DNA from: Galdieria sulphuraria
Lineage: Eukaryota; Rhodophyta; Bangiophyceae; Galdieriales; Galdieriaceae
Reading direction: 5' to 3'
Assembly (NCBI RefSeq): GCF_000341285.1
Contig: NW_005178376.1
Span: 1-10,414 of the forward strand
DNA: 10,414 nucleotides
The notes beneath the pieces were generated by a model. That model was not told the DNA's origin, did no database searches, and saw only the letters and a list, made by a program, of their open reading frames with translations. Made by a program: the position numbers and the translations under genes. This document shows positions 8,169 through 10,414 of this stretch, one piece after another; position 1 is the first letter of the stretch, and the number at the start of each line of letters is the position of its first letter.

Positions 8169-10298
8169 ATGGCGAGCTTGGATGAAAAGTGGAAAGCTGT
8201 GGACAACTTTAAGTCTGTTGTGGTAGATCGTGAAAGAGATGTTGTTCGAGTGACAAAAGAACTGTATGATCTTCATAGCAACAGAGAACAACTCAGGGTT
8301 GTAACAAGTAGTAACAACTATCGCTTGACCATACCATTCGCTCCGCACATGTTCGGTTCTGGCAAGACCACGTTTTATGTAACCTATTTGGAGTTGGTGC
8401 GATGGTTTAGTGAAACTTCCCTGTCGACTTTTGCTTGGAAACCTTTGAGGAGAACCTTTCTGGAGAAGCTGAAAAGGGCTTCGTTGCTTTACATCGACCT
8501 AAGGCTGCTAAAGCCCACTCTCCCCACCGAAGAAAAACGCAACCTTGAGTGGGCAGTCTACTATTTGTTAATAAAGGCTGCTTGTCTGCAATCAGGTCTT
8601 CCGCAACCAGACCCGGACGAATGTTTCAAGGAACTGAAACTTAGGACTGATGCTGTGGTTCAGAAATTCCGTTCAATCTTAAACATTCCTTCGGATCAAT
8701 ATCTTCTTATAGCATTTGATGAAGTTGGTGTCCTAGACGAAAGTCTCGACGAATTTCATTTCAAGAGAACCCACGACGGTAGAGTTCGACCATACAACGA
8801 CTTTATCGGTATCATTAGTCAATTGTGCAAAGAACCCGACTTGTTTTTTATAGTTGTTGGGAAAAGTGAAGGCTTAAATATATATAATTACGTAGCTTCA
8901 GTCTCAAGAGTTCAGTTAGTATTTATTCCTCTTTCGCCGCTTGAGAAACATAGTATCGTGGAACATTTGGAGAAAAGTTCTTCCTTTTTATTCCCTGGGA
9001 GCCCAAAGGTTTCAGAAATTCTTTGTCACGAAGACTTCTCAACTAGTGAACTTGCAGAATTGTTGTTGGAATTGACTGGTGGTGTTCCTGGTTTACTTGT
9101 TCGAGCAATCAGTTACCTTTTGCTGTATAAATCATCCAACAACAATTTCTTATTATCTAAGGAAACCTTCTTGATCATAATGAATAGCTTTCTAGTAACA
9201 AATTATTGTGTTGCGACATTCTTACCTCGTCTGATAAGTCTCAGTGAGCAGCGTAAGCGCTTGTTAAGAATGCTTACGTTATTATCTTTGTATCGTATTC
9301 GATTTGATTTTGATGAAACTGTGCAAATAAGCTCAAATTCTGATGTGTTTTTGTTTGACCTAGTTACAGATATGTATCTCTATCGTCGATTGGTTATAGA
9401 ACCAGACCGCAACGAACGCTATGAAGTGTTGATTCCCAAGTTACTGATTGAATATATTGACCAAGGCTTAAAGGATGATCGTTTAGAATGGTTACTTTTA
9501 CAAACTCTCAAGTCTCAATCTGTTGATTTCTTTTATGAGTCGAAATGTCGAATTTTGGAAGGTCTTATTGCTACACTGTTTTATTTACATTTTTCTCGGC
9601 ATCCTACAAACAGCTCAATGTTGTCTACTCTTGGTCAATTGTCTCGTGTTTGGAATGAAATGAATTTACAATTTTCTTCCGAATCTGCTGCTTATTATAT
9701 GAAATCTATACATTATACCAGAACTGTATCAGGAACAGAGAGAATGACATTTGGAAGCAATGATGAATGGGAAAGGATAGTGGAAGAAATGTTAGAATTT
9801 GAAAAGATATATATTCCATTTCATTCAACTTTTCATAGTCCAGATATATTATTCAAGTTGCATGGAAGAACGAATGAGAAGAACTTGATGGTGGGTATTG
9901 CTTGTAAAGGCCGATGGAGTCGTAGTGGTATTCGATGGAATGAAATTTTGGAAGAAGCTCACAAGTTTTTAAAACCAGTGCATGATCAAGTATTGACTAG
10001 TCATCCTACATGGCATTGTATGTTGATTATTATGAGTACTCAGTTAGCAACCAACGTATCTGAGGACTTGAATTATTCTAGTCGTTGTTATTCATCTGGC
10101 GATAGTGTTGAAGATTTCGTGATTCCTCACAACTGTGAATTGGTTATTCTTTCTGAAGCTGATGTAGAAAACTTTATTGGCAAAGACATTTTATCAAATT
10201 TAAGGAACGCTTTCAAATCTGTGGATAATCCACATTCGAGAAATATTGGCATTTCAACCCTACAAGAAATAGTTTTATCTCTTTCCAAAAATATTTAG
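8169..10298 (+). CDS. Crinkler/RHS-like P-loop NTPase with C-terminal nuclease-like domain
   Basis: The preferred start gives 709 aa; ATG 8091 would give 735 aa. Residues below count from the 709-aa start. A Walker A-like site MFGSGKTTF lies at 61-69 (K66), lacking the usual first glycine. Walker B is LLIAFDE (D184, E185). A sensor-1-like strand FFIVVGKSEG follows at 226-235, then PLSPLEKHSIVEHL and LTGGVPGLL (302-310), as in AAA/STAND-type helical lids. Toward the C-terminus, SPDILF (D559) and VGIACKG (K580) fit a PD-(D/E)XK fold, but the usual acid two residues before the lysine is alanine; E595 and E596 follow. NTPase plus such a nuclease is the known layout of Crinkler/RHS effectors and related selfish elements; the N-terminal header domain is absent. 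An archaeal-type STAND ATPase is the alternative. No intron interrupts the frame. Codons are visibly more GC-rich before about 8870 than after. Confidence 0.8.
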   Translation: MASLDEKWKAVDNFKSVVVDRERDVVRVTKELYDLHSNREQLRVVTSSNNYRLTIPFAPHMFGSGKTTFYVTYLELVRWFSETSLSTFAWKPLRRTFLEKLKRASLLYIDLRLLKPTLPTEEKRNLEWAVYYLLIKAACLQSGLPQPDPDECFKELKLRTDAVVQKFRSILNIPSDQYLLIAFDEVGVLDESLDEFHFKRTHDGRVRPYNDFIGIISQLCKEPDLFFIVVGKSEGLNIYNYVASVSRVQLVFIPLSPLEKHSIVEHLEKSSSFLFPGSPKVSEILCHEDFSTSELAELLLELTGGVPGLLVRAISYLLLYKSSNNNFLLSKETFLIIMNSFLVTNYCVATFLPRLISLSEQRKRLLRMLTLLSLYRIRFDFDETVQISSNSDVFLFDLVTDMYLYRRLVIEPDRNERYEVLIPKLLIEYIDQGLKDDRLEWLLLQTLKSQSVDFFYESKCRILEGLIATLFYLHFSRHPTNSSMLSTLGQLSRVWNEMNLQFSSESAAYYMKSIHYTRTVSGTERMTFGSNDEWERIVEEMLEFEKIYIPFHSTFHSPDILFKLHGRTNEKNLMVGIACKGRWSRSGIRWNEILEEAHKFLKPVHDQVLTSHPTWHCMLIIMSTQLATNVSEDLNYSSRCYSSGDSVEDFVIPHNCELVILSEADVENFIGKDILSNLRNAFKSVDNPHSRNIGISTLQEIVLSLSKNI

Positions 10299-10414
10299 GA
10301 ATATTTTGTTTTAATATCTGAGAAGTTTTACAGAGTCAAATACTTTCAAAAGTCTCCTACATTGGGTTATATTATGAGACTTTGTCAAATAACTTTATCA
10401 AGCCTGAGGAACTT
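10299..10414 (+). other. 3' flank of the NTPase gene
   Basis: AT-rich sequence after the TAG stop, probably 3' untranslated region. No further reading frame or clear polyadenylation signal is visible before the window ends. Confidence 0.4.

Overview
The window looks like AT-rich nuclear DNA of a eukaryote, probably a unicellular one. Reading frames are separated by long AT-rich stretches with no Shine-Dalgarno or operon logic. Several genes only read through if short GT-AG introns are removed. Proteins of eukaryotic type occur: a mitochondrial-carrier C-terminus, a secreted protein with N-glycosylation sequons, and a P-loop ATPase plus nuclease-like protein resembling Crinkler/RHS effectors. 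A red alga of the Galdieria type or an early-diverging fungus would fit the composition and small introns, but the sequence does not decide this.

Left part (1-3929): the last exon of a plus-strand gene (about 104-309) ends in a motif typical of SLC25 mitochondrial carriers. About 1.2 kb of gene-poor DNA follows. Three minus-strand genes then lie head to tail: a two-exon orphan of 143 aa (3929-3377), a two-exon micro-gene of 63 aa (3144-2750), and an intronless secreted glycine-rich protein of 388 aa (2665-1499). The exon structures of the first two are my own reconstruction from splice signals and codon phase.

Middle (3930-8084): about 4 kb with no convincing gene. It holds a (GA)18 microsatellite beside TA-rich DNA, and around 4716-5410 a run of open segments broken by stops that looks like a decayed or intron-split coding region.

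Right part (8085-10298): one long intronless reading frame for a P-loop NTPase of about 709 aa (735 aa from an upstream ATG). It has a Walker A-like site, a DE Walker B, a GGVPGLL-containing helical region, and a C-terminal segment resembling a degenerate PD-(D/E)XK nuclease. This is the architecture of Crinkler/RHS-type proteins without the usual N-terminal header. A likely 82-nt intron in its 5' leader contains the upstream in-frame ATG, so splicing may choose between two N-termini.

No tRNA, rRNA, CRISPR array or intact transposon was seen. The genes do not form an obvious common pathway.
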